Part shown: piece by piece, positions 46,384 to 56,193 of the stretch
Numbering within the stretch: position 1 is the first letter of the stretch
Layout: each line of letters begins with the position of its first letter
Assembly: GCF_947497935.1 (NCBI RefSeq)
Contig: NZ_CANMIO010000004.1
Coordinates: 62,001 to 126,000 of the forward strand
From: an uncultured Shewanella sp.
Lineage (GTDB): Bacteria; Pseudomonadota; Gammaproteobacteria; Enterobacterales; Shewanellaceae
Length of the DNA: 64,000 nt
Direction: 5' to 3'
Made by a program: the position numbers and the translations under genes
The notes under the pieces: model-generated
The model's input: only the letters and a program-made list of their open reading frames with translations
The model's database searches: none
Told to the model about the DNA's origin: nothing

Positions 46384-46935
46384 TTACTCTTGTATTGCAG
46401 AATCTTGATTAACCTTGTCGATATTCAATTCAGCCAAGTTTGCTGCAATATCTTCGGCAGCCGTTTTGTTATTGATGTCTTCATCAATCTTCAAAATCTT
46501 GCCATCTTGGCCAATGTAAAAAGTGACACGACTGGCAACGCGAACGAAGTTCAGCACATCATAGGCCTTGGCCGTTTCTTTACTTGGGTCGCTGAGCATT
46601 GGAAAATCGGCTTTCTGCTCACGAGCAAACGCTTGGTTATCTTCTAAATCATCGACACTGGCCATCATATAGACGGCATTGAATTCGCGAATAAGATGAC
46701 CCTTCTCCACTAAAGATTTGCATTCTAATGTGCAGCCATGGGTATTCGCCATCGGGTACCAGGCCAGCACTAAGGTCTGTTTTCCCTTGTAATCACTGAG
46801 CTGATAAAAATGACCATCGGTTGCCTGCAACTTAAAGTCTGGTGCCATATCACCGACTTTTAAATCGGTCGCTAGTGCGCTAAAAGGCAGGAGTAGTAAT
46901 GCGATAAATCCGAGTCTTGAAAGCTGTTTAATCAT
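46384..46935 (-). CDS. Periplasmic peroxiredoxin, Bcp/PrxQ-like
   Basis: A 183-residue exported protein (signal ends near LATDL). The AhpC/TSA domain has peroxidatic Cys68 in THGCTLEC and a second Cys72 four residues on, as in PrxQ/Bcp. It reduces hydroperoxides, here in the periplasm rather than the cytoplasm. The [19 protein letters not shown]-terminus of the mature protein is the usual start of the fold. Reducing partner unknown; the thioredoxin-like proteins in this window are not adjacent. Confidence 0.88.
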   Translation of the reverse strand: MIKQLSRLGFIALLLLPFSALATDLKVGDMAPDFKLQATDGHFYQLSDYKGKQTLVLAWYPMANTHGCTLECKSLVEKGHLIREFNAVYMMASVDDLEDNQAFAREQKADFPMLSDPSKETAKAYDVLNFVRVASRVTFYIGQDGKILKIDEDINNKTAAEDIAANLAELNIDKVNQDSAIQE

Positions 46936-47092
46936 TGTCTGTCACCTTATAAATAGTCTTATTACCTGCTCAAATTAAACAGGTATTCCCTGTGTATTGT
47001 TTTTTTAGCTTGTTACAAACTATCTTAATGCTTTGCTATACGCCATATTCCAGCTGAGGATCAATTCTTTGGCTAATTCACTGTAAAGCAAG

Positions 47093-47518
47093 TTACTCAG
47101 CAAGGCACTCAAACGCTAGATCATAAGCCTTACCTAAATCGACTGTTTTAGGTTTAACCTGTTTGAGTTCACTGCAACGTTTATCAGTGGCTCGCATTGT
47201 TGCAGGATGAACAAACTCAACCTCAACATCTATGCTGGCTAAAATGGCCCCTTCCATTAGAAAAGTCCCAGCACCACCCGCACCTTGCCCTGTTGTGGCG
47301 CGGCGATTGAGTACTAGTTTAGCGATATAATGCTCGCTGATGTAAGCCTGTAGCTGGGTAACAAAATCTCGTGTTTCTGCTTGGCTAGGGTTTTTAACTA
47401 GGCTGAACTTGGTTACCTTTGGTGCGATAACTTGGTGCTCAATTCTACTTCCTCTCAAGGTGACCAACCTAACTTCATTCGCTTTTAAAAAAATACCACT
47501 CACGCACTGCTCAGTCAT
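47093..47518 (-). CDS. DUF3010-family protein
   Basis: A 141-residue soluble protein without signal. It matches DUF3010 by length and by its sequence order: CVSGIFLKANEVRLV, PKVTKFSLVKNPSQAETRDFV, KLVLNRRATTGQGAGGAGTFLMEGAIL and the C-terminal VKPKTVDLGKAYDLAFECL. The family is widespread in gammaproteobacteria and uncharacterised. Located between the peroxiredoxin and a 574-residue exported protein, all on the minus strand, but the gaps are large. Confidence 0.78.
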   Translation of the reverse strand: MTEQCVSGIFLKANEVRLVTLRGSRIEHQVIAPKVTKFSLVKNPSQAETRDFVTQLQAYISEHYIAKLVLNRRATTGQGAGGAGTFLMEGAILASIDVEVEFVHPATMRATDKRCSELKQVKPKTVDLGKAYDLAFECLAE

Positions 47519-47560
47519 CTTAGCTCCACATTATTACCTATCATTCTGCTGATAAAATAA

Positions 47561-47588
47561 AAACACCAGCCATAAATGGCTGGCGTTT
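47561..47588 (-). terminator. Terminator of the 574-residue exported protein gene
   Basis: CCAGCCAT (47566-47573) / ATGGCTGG (47576-47583), outer GC pair and A/T arms; the minus-strand tail is TTTTTATTTT. Confidence 0.75.
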
Positions 47589-47632
47589 CTTACACTGCTA
47601 TTCTAACTCAACTGCCTAATACCATGTATGGC

Positions 47633-49357
47633 TTATTCGCTTGAACGAGAGTTCATCTTCGAGTCGACTTCGAAACCTTTCTGGTCGATATCGACACTAA
47701 ACTTAATGCGCATATCATAGTCTTTCATCATTTCTAACTCTTCGGGAACAGGCTCCCCCGTCAACTCGATAAAGGTCAGAAGTGGTTTAAACATCTTCAT
47801 ATAATCGGCTGACATCACCATCAAGCCATTATTAACCAGCTGCTCGCTAGCTAAACTATTAGCAATCGCCTCGCCTTTCGCTCCCGCAAACAAGACTAAA
47901 TGATTGCCCTTTATCGCCATTTTTGCCGAGATATCCATCTCCGGCGGCATAGGGAACAAACTGCTAAGCTCAATCGCATCGCCATTGGCTGGCAACTGAA
48001 CGTTGGCCAGTTCAGGCGCTAATGACTTAGCCAAATTAAATAACATAGCTGGGTTTTCGGCTGATAAAGTCACAACCGCATCAACACTGTCTAGCTGTGG
48101 GTTATCTAAATCATCACTAATTTGATAGTCAATCAGCGACACTCCAACACCTTTAACACCATTAGCCATACCAGTGAACATGCCTAACATGCCTGGGCTC
48201 TGCTGACTCATTTGCGCTTGCATCTCAGCTAAAGGTCCACATTGATACTCTGGCGTTAGCATGTCGTCCCAAATCGCCGTTAAAGATGGCACCATCTGGT
48301 TAATGTCGATACCGACACCTAAGGTAAACACACTATTATCATGGTCTTGCACATAAGTAGGAATATAGCCACGCAGCTTTTGATAAGCATCGAGTAGTAC
48401 TAGGTTATTACTCTCTACGACTGTTCTAAAGCCAAAGGTGCTTTCTGTATCGGTAATCTCTAACTGATCGTATCCGCCTACGGTGCGCGGCCAATTACTC
48501 GCAATTGAGGCTAATTCTTGCTGGCATGCAGGGGTTTTAAGCTCGGCAAAAGGGTCTTCGTTGCTCATTTCAAATAGTTTAGAAAGTTGCCCCGCAAGTT
48601 GATTGCCATCAGTACTGGTTAACGCAGTCACAATTTCCTGGTGATTAATGTAGCTAATCCCTTCATTGAGGAAACCGTGCTTGTTAATAATATCTTCAAT
48701 AATATGCGCATCGACAATTGAATTATCGACTGGCGTTAAGCCCAATGCCGTTTCAAGTAGTACGGCATCACTAAAGGAAGTACTTAAGGTTGTGGTTAGC
48801 AGGCCATCATGAACAGCGATGACCAGGTTTATCTGATCTTTCTCCCCCTCATCTGTGAGTCGATAGCTGCGATAATCAACACCTTTTAAGTTAGCTTTAG
48901 TATGAGTAAAACCGCTGTCGGCTTCTGCTTTATCGAGTAATGCCCAAATAGCGTCGGGCTGTTCAACTTCAATTCGAAGCACTGGCATTGCGCCTAAGGT
49001 ATAGAAGTAACTGCGAACTTCTTCAGCTAAACCAAAAGTTTTAATAAAGGTGCTGCCATCTTTCATCGACGCCATATATGACTCGGCAAGGCTGACGAGA
49101 AACTTGGCTCTCACATCACTTTCTTGCTCAAACTCACCCATAGCATCAGTCGGGAATTGGCGATATGTTTCTGATAGAGAGTTGATATAAGATTTTATCG
49201 GGAAAGGCTGCAACTGGGCAGAAAACACTGGGGTGTCTGCAGGTACATAGCTTAGTACCGTATTGTCATTGGTTGATACCTGATCTGCTTGTTGGCTATA
49301 CCAATAACCACCAGCACCAGCAGCGACAACCACTGCGGCAATAAGCATCTTATTCAT
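47633..49357 (-). CDS. Exported protein of unknown function (574 aa)
   Basis: An N-terminal helix (about 5-20, LIAAVVVAAGAGGYWY) anchors or exports a large soluble region. The sequence has SYVPADTPVFSAQLQPFP near the start, a pattern also seen in DUF3352-type proteins, followed by long alternating helix/strand regions with few Cys (CQQELAS, QCGPLAEM). No enzyme motif. A single gene with its own terminator and a 675-bp spacer before cysH. Function unknown. Confidence 0.55.
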   Translation of the reverse strand: MNKMLIAAVVVAAGAGGYWYSQQADQVSTNDNTVLSYVPADTPVFSAQLQPFPIKSYINSLSETYRQFPTDAMGEFEQESDVRAKFLVSLAESYMASMKDGSTFIKTFGLAEEVRSYFYTLGAMPVLRIEVEQPDAIWALLDKAEADSGFTHTKANLKGVDYRSYRLTDEGEKDQINLVIAVHDGLLTTTLSTSFSDAVLLETALGLTPVDNSIVDAHIIEDIINKHGFLNEGISYINHQEIVTALTSTDGNQLAGQLSKLFEMSNEDPFAELKTPACQQELASIASNWPRTVGGYDQLEITDTESTFGFRTVVESNNLVLLDAYQKLRGYIPTYVQDHDNSVFTLGVGIDINQMVPSLTAIWDDMLTPEYQCGPLAEMQAQMSQQSPGMLGMFTGMANGVKGVGVSLIDYQISDDLDNPQLDSVDAVVTLSAENPAMLFNLAKSLAPELANVQLPANGDAIELSSLFPMPPEMDISAKMAIKGNHLVLFAGAKGEAIANSLASEQLVNNGLMVMSADYMKMFKPLLTFIELTGEPVPEELEMMKDYDMRIKFSVDIDQKGFEVDSKMNSRSSE

Positions 49358-50032
49358 TCAAAGCTCCATTTGATATTTCAATTATTCCGATATAAAGCGC
49401 TGTAACTTAATCGCATTAGGTTACCGAACCATACTACATCATTGTTGCTGTTTTATACCAATCACTTAATGACAGTGGTCGAGCGGAGGAAGGAAACTCA
49501 GGTCAATTGAAGAATGAAAGTAAACAAGAGATGAAGAAAGATTGAAACTGCAGAATGTTAACCCTAGAAACTTAAAACCCCAGATAACCCAACATAGCTG
49601 GATTACCTGGGGGGCAACTCGCTTGATAAGCAGGCGCTAGCAAGCCAATCAAAGCACTCATTTCTTTCGTCCCTTGACGATAAAAAATGAGTTTGGTTTA
49701 TCTGGTTACTGACGGCTCTGCTTGCAAAGTTTAGCTGACCGATGCTTTGCACCCAATCAGTGGAAGACTAAATCTTGCGTATCCTAAATAGGCCAATACA
49801 GAACAGTTCCCTAAAACCATCTACGGGAATCTAAAACTATAGCCTAAAAAATTACCTGTGCATAACCCTGTGAGCAAATTTGTACAAAAATAAACTAAAA
49901 TTAATACTAAAGAACTAAACCCCTTTAGTAACAGAAGCTTACACAACACACTTTTGCATACAATATTACAACTACAGGGCCACGAAGTGGTACGTTTGTA
50001 CCACTTTAAAAACCCTTAATTAAATCACCAAT
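49358..50032. other. Intergenic region with several hairpins upstream of the 574-aa gene
   Basis: The gap between the exported-protein start and the cysH stop. It holds a perfect 9-bp hairpin AAGTGGTAC-GTTT-GTACCACTT (49985-50006), an imperfect CCCCAGATAA / TTACCTGGGG hairpin (about 49571-49605), and a TACAAT box at about 49959 that could start a short transcript to the right. No coding frame with a ribosome site. Confidence 0.4.
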
Positions 50033-50788
50033 CTAGATGTCGTAATGCAAACCACATTCACGCTTTAATCCGTTAAAACGGGTCTCTTCTTCGCTCATCC
50101 CTAGCTCAAGAGGTTTACTCGAATGAGTATCACCGACAGAGACATACCCTTGCTCCCATAAAGGATGATACGGCAACTCAAACTCGGTTAAATACTCATG
50201 CACCTGTTTATTATTCCAATCGATAATCGGCAAGATCTTATAGCGCTCGCCATGAATAGCCAAAATTGGCAGAGCTTCACGGGTACTCGATTGCGAGCGT
50301 CTCAGCCCTGCAAACCAAGTACCGACCTCTTGCTCGGCTAAGGCTCGTTGCATCGGCTCCACTTTATTGATCTGGTTATATTTATCCAAACCATCTAAGT
50401 CTTGCTCCCACAGCTTACCAAAGCGTGCTTCTTGCCAGGCGGCGCTGAAAGGCGATGAAAACACCTTTAAATTTAGCTTTAACCTTTCGGTCAACTCATC
50501 GATAAACTGATAAGTCTCGCTAAACAGATAACCCGTATCGGTTAAGAGCACTGGAATATCGGCTTTTTCGCTGCTCATCAGATGCAACATGACCGCAGCC
50601 TGAATACCAAAGCTCGATGACAGAGCATGGTTTCCTGGCAGATATTCTAGCGCCCAACGTACACGCTGTGCAGGGCTTAGCTCGGTTAAAAAGGCATTCA
50701 CTCGTGCCAGTTCCGCTTGCTGCTCGACCTTAGGAGCGCTCAATAACGCCTCGAGCGCGTCCGCCGAAATCACAGAGTCTTTAGCCAT
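50033..50788 (-). CDS. cysH: Phosphoadenylylsulfate reductase CysH
   Basis: A 251-residue protein with the PP-loop-like [16 protein letters not shown], the [20 protein letters not shown] segment, and the C-terminal ECGLH with the redox Cys. It reduces PAPS to sulfite with thioredoxin or glutaredoxin. ATG 50788 overlaps the last eight bases of cysI (ATGGCTAA), so the two genes are translationally coupled; the frame is open to 50851. The [10 protein letters not shown] ending is typical. It has no second Cys pair, as expected for the PAPS-specific class. Confidence 0.95.
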   Translation of the reverse strand: MAKDSVISADALEALLSAPKVEQQAELARVNAFLTELSPAQRVRWALEYLPGNHALSSSFGIQAAVMLHLMSSEKADIPVLLTDTGYLFSETYQFIDELTERLKLNLKVFSSPFSAAWQEARFGKLWEQDLDGLDKYNQINKVEPMQRALAEQEVGTWFAGLRRSQSSTREALPILAIHGERYKILPIIDWNNKQVHEYLTEFELPYHPLWEQGYVSVGDTHSSKPLELGMSEEETRFNGLKRECGLHYDI

Positions 50789-52478
50789 GAAAATCCTTAG
50801 CCGCATCGAGTACTGCGGCAACAACGCCGCTGCGTACGGTATAGTTACCAAAAGTTTCGCCCGCTTGACGCTCAGTAACGTATTGCGCGAATAGGCTATC
50901 GAGTTCTGCTAGGATCTCTGCTTCTTGAATATTCTCACGATAGAGTTTATTCAAACGAGTTCCTTCAAAACTGGCACCTAGATAAAGGTTATAGCGACCT
51001 GGCGCCTTACCCACTAGACCGATTTCAGCCGCAAAAGGTCTAGCACAGCCGTTAGGGCAGCCCGTCATACGGATGACAATACCTTGGTCGAGGAAACCGT
51101 GCTTTTCTTGCAGTGCTTCAACCTTAGTTAAAAAGTCAGGGAAGTAACGCTCAGCTTCAGCCATGGCTAAGGCACAAGTTGGCAACGCCACACACGCAAT
51201 AGAGTGGCCACGGGTTTCAGTGATAAGCTTGCCAAGTAATCCATGCTGCCTTGCTAGCCCTTCAATCAACTCTTTGTCAGCGCTCGGCACACCAGCGATA
51301 ATAATATTCTGGTTCGAGGTCATGCGAAAATCGCCTTTATGTACCTTGGCTATCTCACGAAGACCCGTCTGCAATGGCTGACCGGGTAAGTCTTTTACGC
51401 GCCCCCCCTCGATGAATAGGGTTAAATGCCAGTTATCATCGACGCCTTGCTTCCAGCCATAACGGTCACCGCGATCGCCAATCACCACATCACGCTTTGG
51501 CTCAAACTTAATACCGGTACGCGCTTCAATTTCCGCCTTAAAAGTTTCGAAACCATGTTTTACTATGGTGTACTTCAAACGAGACAATTTACGGTTTTCT
51601 CGGTTACCCCAGTCGCGCTGAATGGTCATCACAGCTTCGGCAAACTTCAATGTGTCCTCGGCCTTAATGTAACCAAAGTCATCAGCCAAACGCGGGAAGG
51701 TAGACACCTCACCATGGGTTGAGCCCATGCCACCGCCAGCCACCATATTAAAGCCCACTAGCTCATCGCCTTCGGCTACGGCCACAAAGCCCAAGTCGTT
51801 AGTGTACACATCCACATCATTATCTGGCGGTACGGCAACGGCCATCTTAAATTTACGTGGCAGGTAGCTCTTACCGTAAACCGGCTCCACCTCTTCCCCC
51901 TCTGTGGTCACCAGCTTCTCATCATCTAACCAGATCTCGGCGTATGCCTTAGTATGCGGCAACATGTTGTCTGACAACTGTTTGGCATAAGCATAAGCTT
52001 GTTGGTGTAGCTTAGACTCGACAGGGTTAGGATTACACATCACGTTACGGTTAACGTCTCCACATGCTGCAATCGAGTCCAGTGCTTCTCGGTCAAGATC
52101 TTGAATGATGGTCTTCAAATTACGCTTGGGAATACCATGGTACTGGAACGTTTGACGCGTAGTAAGACGAATACTGTTCGAGCTTGTGAGGTTCGATGCA
52201 ATTTTATCAACCGCTAACCATTGCTCAGGTGAACATACGCCGCCAGCTACACGGGCACGCAACATAAAGCTGTATAAAGGCTCTAATTTTTGCTCTTTAC
52301 GCTCATTACGTAAGTCGCGGTCATCTTGTTGATAAAAACCGTGAAACTTGATCAGCTGCTGATCGCCTTCGCTAAATGCACCAGTGACCGCGGTATCTAG
52401 GCCTTCTTGAATCGTACCGCGCAGGTAATCACTGTCGGTTTTTAAATATTCGTTTACTGCTAACTTCTGCTCACTCAT
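50781..52478 (-). CDS. cysI: Sulfite reductase hemoprotein CysI
   Basis: A 565-residue protein with the repeated ferredoxin-like halves of sulfite reductase and the Fe4S4/siroheme cysteines CVALPTC and TGCPNGC near residues 430-480, plus the conserved [10 protein letters not shown] and [10 protein letters not shown] segments. It reduces sulfite to sulfide by six electrons from CysJ. Start ATG 52478 gives the usual MSEQKL-type N-terminus; the frame is open to 52511. It is 90 bp downstream of cysJ and overlaps cysH. The siroheme precursor is made by cobA in the other block. Confidence 0.95.
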   Translation of the reverse strand: MSEQKLAVNEYLKTDSDYLRGTIQEGLDTAVTGAFSEGDQQLIKFHGFYQQDDRDLRNERKEQKLEPLYSFMLRARVAGGVCSPEQWLAVDKIASNLTSSNSIRLTTRQTFQYHGIPKRNLKTIIQDLDREALDSIAACGDVNRNVMCNPNPVESKLHQQAYAYAKQLSDNMLPHTKAYAEIWLDDEKLVTTEGEEVEPVYGKSYLPRKFKMAVAVPPDNDVDVYTNDLGFVAVAEGDELVGFNMVAGGGMGSTHGEVSTFPRLADDFGYIKAEDTLKFAEAVMTIQRDWGNRENRKLSRLKYTIVKHGFETFKAEIEARTGIKFEPKRDVVIGDRGDRYGWKQGVDDNWHLTLFIEGGRVKDLPGQPLQTGLREIAKVHKGDFRMTSNQNIIIAGVPSADKELIEGLARQHGLLGKLITETRGHSIACVALPTCALAMAEAERYFPDFLTKVEALQEKHGFLDQGIVIRMTGCPNGCARPFAAEIGLVGKAPGRYNLYLGASFEGTRLNKLYRENIQEAEILAELDSLFAQYVTERQAGETFGNYTVRSGVVAAVLDAAKDFHG

Positions 52479-52568
52479 AGCTAGGTACTCTCTTAAAATT
52501 CTTTTCTGCACTCGCGCTAGTTAACTCTAGCGTCGCTCATCATTGCTTTACTCGTTTCAAGCTGAGTC

Positions 52569-54365
52569 TTAGTAGACGTCTTTTTGGTAACGCTTAGCCG
52601 CTCTTAGATCTTCTAGGTACTCGGCAGCTTGCTCTTGGGTTTTGTTGCCGTGCTTAACGACCACATCTAGCAGTGCTTGGTGAACATCTTTGGCCATGCG
52701 CTCGGCGTCACCACAGATATAGAAATGCGCCCCAGACTCTAACCACTGCCATAGCGCCTCACCTTGCTCGGCGATCTTGTGCTGGACATAGATTTTATGT
52801 TGTTGATCGCGCGAGAACGCCAAGTCGATACGCGATAGCTCGCCGCTTTGCAGGTACTGCTGCCACTCGGTTTGATAGAGGAAGTCTTGCTCAAAGTGAG
52901 GATTACCAAAAAATAACCAGGTATTACCCTGTGCACCTTGAGCTGAGCGCTCCTGCATAAACGCTCTAAATGGTGCCACACCAGTACCTGGGCCCACCAT
53001 GATCACTGGAGTCTCTGGATTTTCTGGTAGACGGAAGTGGTTATTAGGTTCGACATAAACCTGTACCTCTTGACCCTCTTCGGCGGCTGCTAAGAATTGA
53101 GATGCACCGCCAAAGCGAGTCACACCATCACGTTCATCTTCGACCTGTGCCACGGTCAAGTGCACCTCAGACTCAACTTCTGCCTGACTCGATGCAATTG
53201 AGTAGAGTCTTGGGGTGATGCCACGCAGCAAGGAAGTAAACTGCTCAGCAGTCACCTTAACCGGATACTGACGAACTAAGTCAGCCACTTGATTGCTATT
53301 CACAAACTCACGGGTTAGGGCTTTGTCGGCGCTGATAGCCAGTAGCTCGGCATTCTGACTCAATTCAGCCCAACCACTAACTAAGCCAGGATAGAGCTGA
53401 GTTAGCTCTTTCTTATTGGTTAGCGCTTCACGCAGGCTCAAGCTATCGCTGCCAATAGCAACAGACTCATCACCATCAAGCGCCAAGGCTTCGAGTAGCT
53501 CAGAAACCAGCTCATGGGAGTTAGTAAACCACACGCCTAGTGCGTCACCCGCTTGGTAGTTTATTCCTGACTCGCCAAGTTCAATTTCAACGTGGCGAAC
53601 GTCTCTATCTGAGTCACGACCCGTTAATTTTTGACTCACTAACAATTCCGCGGTGTATGGCTTTTGCTTGCTGTAGGTTGAGCCTGATGCCTGCGAGCTA
53701 GCGATAGAGACCACACTCGCTCCGGCGCTCTGTACTAATGGCTTAACCGCCTCTAGCACATCCGCTTGCCACTGCTGTGATTGCTCCTCGTAATCCACAT
53801 CACACTCAACCAGAGGCGCAATAGATGTCGCCCCTAAAGCATTAAGGCGAGACTCGAAGTCCTTACCGGTTTGACAGAAAAACTCATAACTTGAATCACC
53901 CAGTGCCAGCACAGAGTAATTAAGGTTATCCAGTTTTGGAGCGCGTTTAGAGCTTAGGAATTTATGCAGTTCAATGGCATCATCTGGCGCTTCACCTTCA
54001 CCATGGGTGCTAACAACCAAAAGCAACAGGCTCTCTTGCTTAAGCTGACGTGTCTTATATTCTCCCATAGACACTAGATTGACTGCATAACCTTGCGCCT
54101 GCGCCTTTTCGGCAAGCTCGGTAGCAATACCTCGCCCATTACCGGTCTGACTACCATAAAGAATGGTGATGGTTTGTTCGGCACCAGATTGCGAACCAGC
54201 CTTAGCCTGAGGCCCCCCAGCCACTCCCTGCTCGGATGTTGCAGCAAGATAGCCGCTAACCCAAGCAAGTTGAACGGCACTCAGCTCTGCAGTGAGCTGC
54301 TTTAATTTATCTACTTGGCCTGCAGATAGCGGCGAAGCAAACGACGAAAGCTCTTTTAACAACAT
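52569..54365 (-). CDS. cysJ: Sulfite reductase flavoprotein CysJ
   Basis: A 598-residue protein: flavodoxin domain at about 68-205 with ILYGSQTGNGRGIATELAEKA and LVVSTHGEGEAPDDA, then FAD/NADPH ferredoxin-reductase domain with the RLYSIASS FAD motif, the GPGTGVAPFRAFMQER nucleotide loop and the terminal YQKDVY. It passes NADPH electrons through FAD and FMN to CysI. First gene of cysJIH on the minus strand. Its neighbour on the other side is the divergent transhydrogenase operon, a source of NADPH. Confidence 0.95.
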   Translation of the reverse strand: MLLKELSSFASPLSAGQVDKLKQLTAELSAVQLAWVSGYLAATSEQGVAGGPQAKAGSQSGAEQTITILYGSQTGNGRGIATELAEKAQAQGYAVNLVSMGEYKTRQLKQESLLLLVVSTHGEGEAPDDAIELHKFLSSKRAPKLDNLNYSVLALGDSSYEFFCQTGKDFESRLNALGATSIAPLVECDVDYEEQSQQWQADVLEAVKPLVQSAGASVVSIASSQASGSTYSKQKPYTAELLVSQKLTGRDSDRDVRHVEIELGESGINYQAGDALGVWFTNSHELVSELLEALALDGDESVAIGSDSLSLREALTNKKELTQLYPGLVSGWAELSQNAELLAISADKALTREFVNSNQVADLVRQYPVKVTAEQFTSLLRGITPRLYSIASSQAEVESEVHLTVAQVEDERDGVTRFGGASQFLAAAEEGQEVQVYVEPNNHFRLPENPETPVIMVGPGTGVAPFRAFMQERSAQGAQGNTWLFFGNPHFEQDFLYQTEWQQYLQSGELSRIDLAFSRDQQHKIYVQHKIAEQGEALWQWLESGAHFYICGDAERMAKDVHQALLDVVVKHGNKTQEQAAEYLEDLRAAKRYQKDVY

Positions 54366-54709
54366 GGAAACGGCCCTGTATCAGTGTAATGTAGGCAAGC
54401 TTATCCCCTCCCTTAAAAAGAAAAAAAGAATAAAAGATAATTTTTAATTCGATTTTGGAATATACAAAGCTCAAAAATTAAGCTACAAAAGTAGCTAGTG
54501 AGTCAAATAATCCAACTTCCATAGGGTTTGCGAGTGCAAACTTCTATTAAAAAGTGTGGTGCAGCGCAAAGTTTTCAGTCTGACCAGTCCTAAAAATAGG
54601 ATATTGAAAAATATGCGCTTGTGTCTGGATTTAGAGTCGCCACAATATGCCCCTAATCAATAAATGACATCTGTTCCTACGAATGTCCTCAACTGAGAGG
54701 TTTACCTTT
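54366..54709. other. Divergent cysJ / pntA promoter region
   Basis: AT-rich spacer. It contains a purine-rich A-run (about 54410-54435), and a perfect hairpin AGCTAC-AAAA-GTAGCT (54481-54496). The pntA ribosome site GAGAGG is at 54695-54700. No CysB or Fur site can be asserted. Confidence 0.4.
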
Positions 54710-55912
54710 GTGAAGCTAGGTCTACCCAAAGAAAGTCACGCAGGTGAAAGTCGCGTTGCGATCATCCCTGCCAATGTGGCCCGACTGCTTAAAATTAATC
54801 TACAAGTTCTTGTTGAAAGTGGCGCTGGTAGTAATGCTGGTTTTACCGATGAAGATTATATTCAGGCAGGTGCAACCATAGTATCTCGCGAACAAGTGTT
54901 AAGTGACGCGGACATTATTACCCTTGTGAATGCCAAGGACGAACAGCTTGCAGAACTGAAGTCTGTCATCAAGCCAGAGCAAATTGTGATTGGCATGATG
55001 GATCCGCTAGCGCATCCAGAAAACGCCCAAACTATTGCTGAAACCGGCGCTACTGCAATCGCACTTGAACTTGTGCCTCGTATCACTCGCGCACAAAGCA
55101 TGGATATTCTGTCGTCAATGGCAACCATCGCTGGCTATAAAGCGGTATTGCTCGCCGCCCATAAGGCGCCGCGCTTATTCCCTATGATGATGACGGCTGC
55201 AGGCACCTTAAAACCTGCACGCGCCTTTATCATGGGCGTAGGTGTTGCAGGCCTGCAAGCTTGTGCGACTGCAAAACGCTTAGGCGCAGTGGTTGAGGCC
55301 TATGATATTCGTCCAGCTGCACGCGAGCAGATCATCTCTGTTGGCGCCAAGCCTGTTGAGCTCGACTTGGAAGCAGAAAACACCGAAACCAAAGGTGGCT
55401 ACGCAGCAGAGCAATCAGATGACTTCCTTAAGCGTCAGCAGCAAGCAATGGCTAACGTGCTTGCTCAGCAAGATATCGTTATCACGACCGCTGCTATTCC
55501 AGGCCGTAAAGCTCCTATTCTGATCACCAAAGAGATGGTCGATGGTATGAAGAGCGGCACCATCATTGTCGATCTTGCTGCCGAAACCGGTGGTAACTGC
55601 GAACTAACTGAGCTTGATAAAGAAGTGGTTTATAAAGGTGTGACGATTCTTGGGCCATCAAATGTACCGGGCACAGCGGCGAATCATGCCAGCCAGATGT
55701 ACGGTACTAACATCGAAAACTTGCTTAAGTTACTCGTCAGCAAAGAAGGCGAGCTAAACCTCGACTTCGAAGATGAGATCGTAAAAGACACAGTGGTTGC
55801 CCACCAAGGTGAAGTCGCAAGTGCTCGACTACGTGAACTGTTAGGCTTGCCTGCACTTGAAGTTGCAGTCCCAGCCGAAGTACAGATTGAAACGGCTCCG
55901 GAGGCTAAATAA
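54710..55912 (+). CDS. pntA: NAD(P) transhydrogenase subunit alpha part 1
   Basis: A 400-residue NAD-binding (dI) subunit: MKLGLPKESHAGESRVAIIP is the AlaDH/PNT N-terminus, RAQSMDILSSMATIAGYKA follows, and the Rossmann loop is MGVGVAGLQACATAKRLGA. I chose the GTG at 54710 because GAGAGG is correctly placed and the homologous N-terminus begins there; an ATG at 54683 has no site. It ends at TAATG sharing its last base with the next start. Unlike E. coli PntA (about 510 residues) the membrane part is a separate protein. Confidence 0.92.
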   Translation: MKLGLPKESHAGESRVAIIPANVARLLKINLQVLVESGAGSNAGFTDEDYIQAGATIVSREQVLSDADIITLVNAKDEQLAELKSVIKPEQIVIGMMDPLAHPENAQTIAETGATAIALELVPRITRAQSMDILSSMATIAGYKAVLLAAHKAPRLFPMMMTAAGTLKPARAFIMGVGVAGLQACATAKRLGAVVEAYDIRPAAREQIISVGAKPVELDLEAENTETKGGYAAEQSDDFLKRQQQAMANVLAQQDIVITTAAIPGRKAPILITKEMVDGMKSGTIIVDLAAETGGNCELTELDKEVVYKGVTILGPSNVPGTAANHASQMYGTNIENLLKLLVSKEGELNLDFEDEIVKDTVVAHQGEVASARLRELLGLPALEVAVPAEVQIETAPEAK

Positions 55913-56187
55913 TGGAAATTTTACTGCTATTAACTCTATTTGTGGTTGCTGTGTTCTTAGGCGTCGAGATGATCACTAAGGTACCACCGACTCTGCATAC
56001 TCCACTCATGTCAGGTTCGAACGCAATCTCAGGGATCTCGCTTGTGGGTGCATTACTCTCTGCAGGTTCTGGCGCAGGTATTTGGGTCAACGTATTAGGC
56101 TTTATCGCCGTGGTACTTGCCACCATTAACGTTGTCGGTGGTTACATGGTAACTAACCGCATGCTAGCTATGTTTAAAAGGAAATAA
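55912..56187 (+). CDS. NAD(P) transhydrogenase subunit alpha part 2 (membrane)
   Basis: A 91-residue protein with three hydrophobic helices, starting with EILLLLTLFVVAVFLGVEM and containing LHTPLMSGSNAISGISLVGAL, the conserved proton-channel segment of the alpha subunit. It corresponds to the membrane end of E. coli PntA encoded as its own gene, as in Rhodospirillum-type transhydrogenases. ATG 55912 overlaps the pntA stop by one base and pntB follows 6 bp later, so three proteins are made from one message. Confidence 0.9.
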   Translation: MEILLLLTLFVVAVFLGVEMITKVPPTLHTPLMSGSNAISGISLVGALLSAGSGAGIWVNVLGFIAVVLATINVVGGYMVTNRMLAMFKRK

Positions 56188-56193
56188 GCCACT

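Noticed and set aside
46207..46647. A 146-codon plus-strand frame
   Set aside because: Its second half is antisense to the peroxiredoxin gene and it has no ribosome site.
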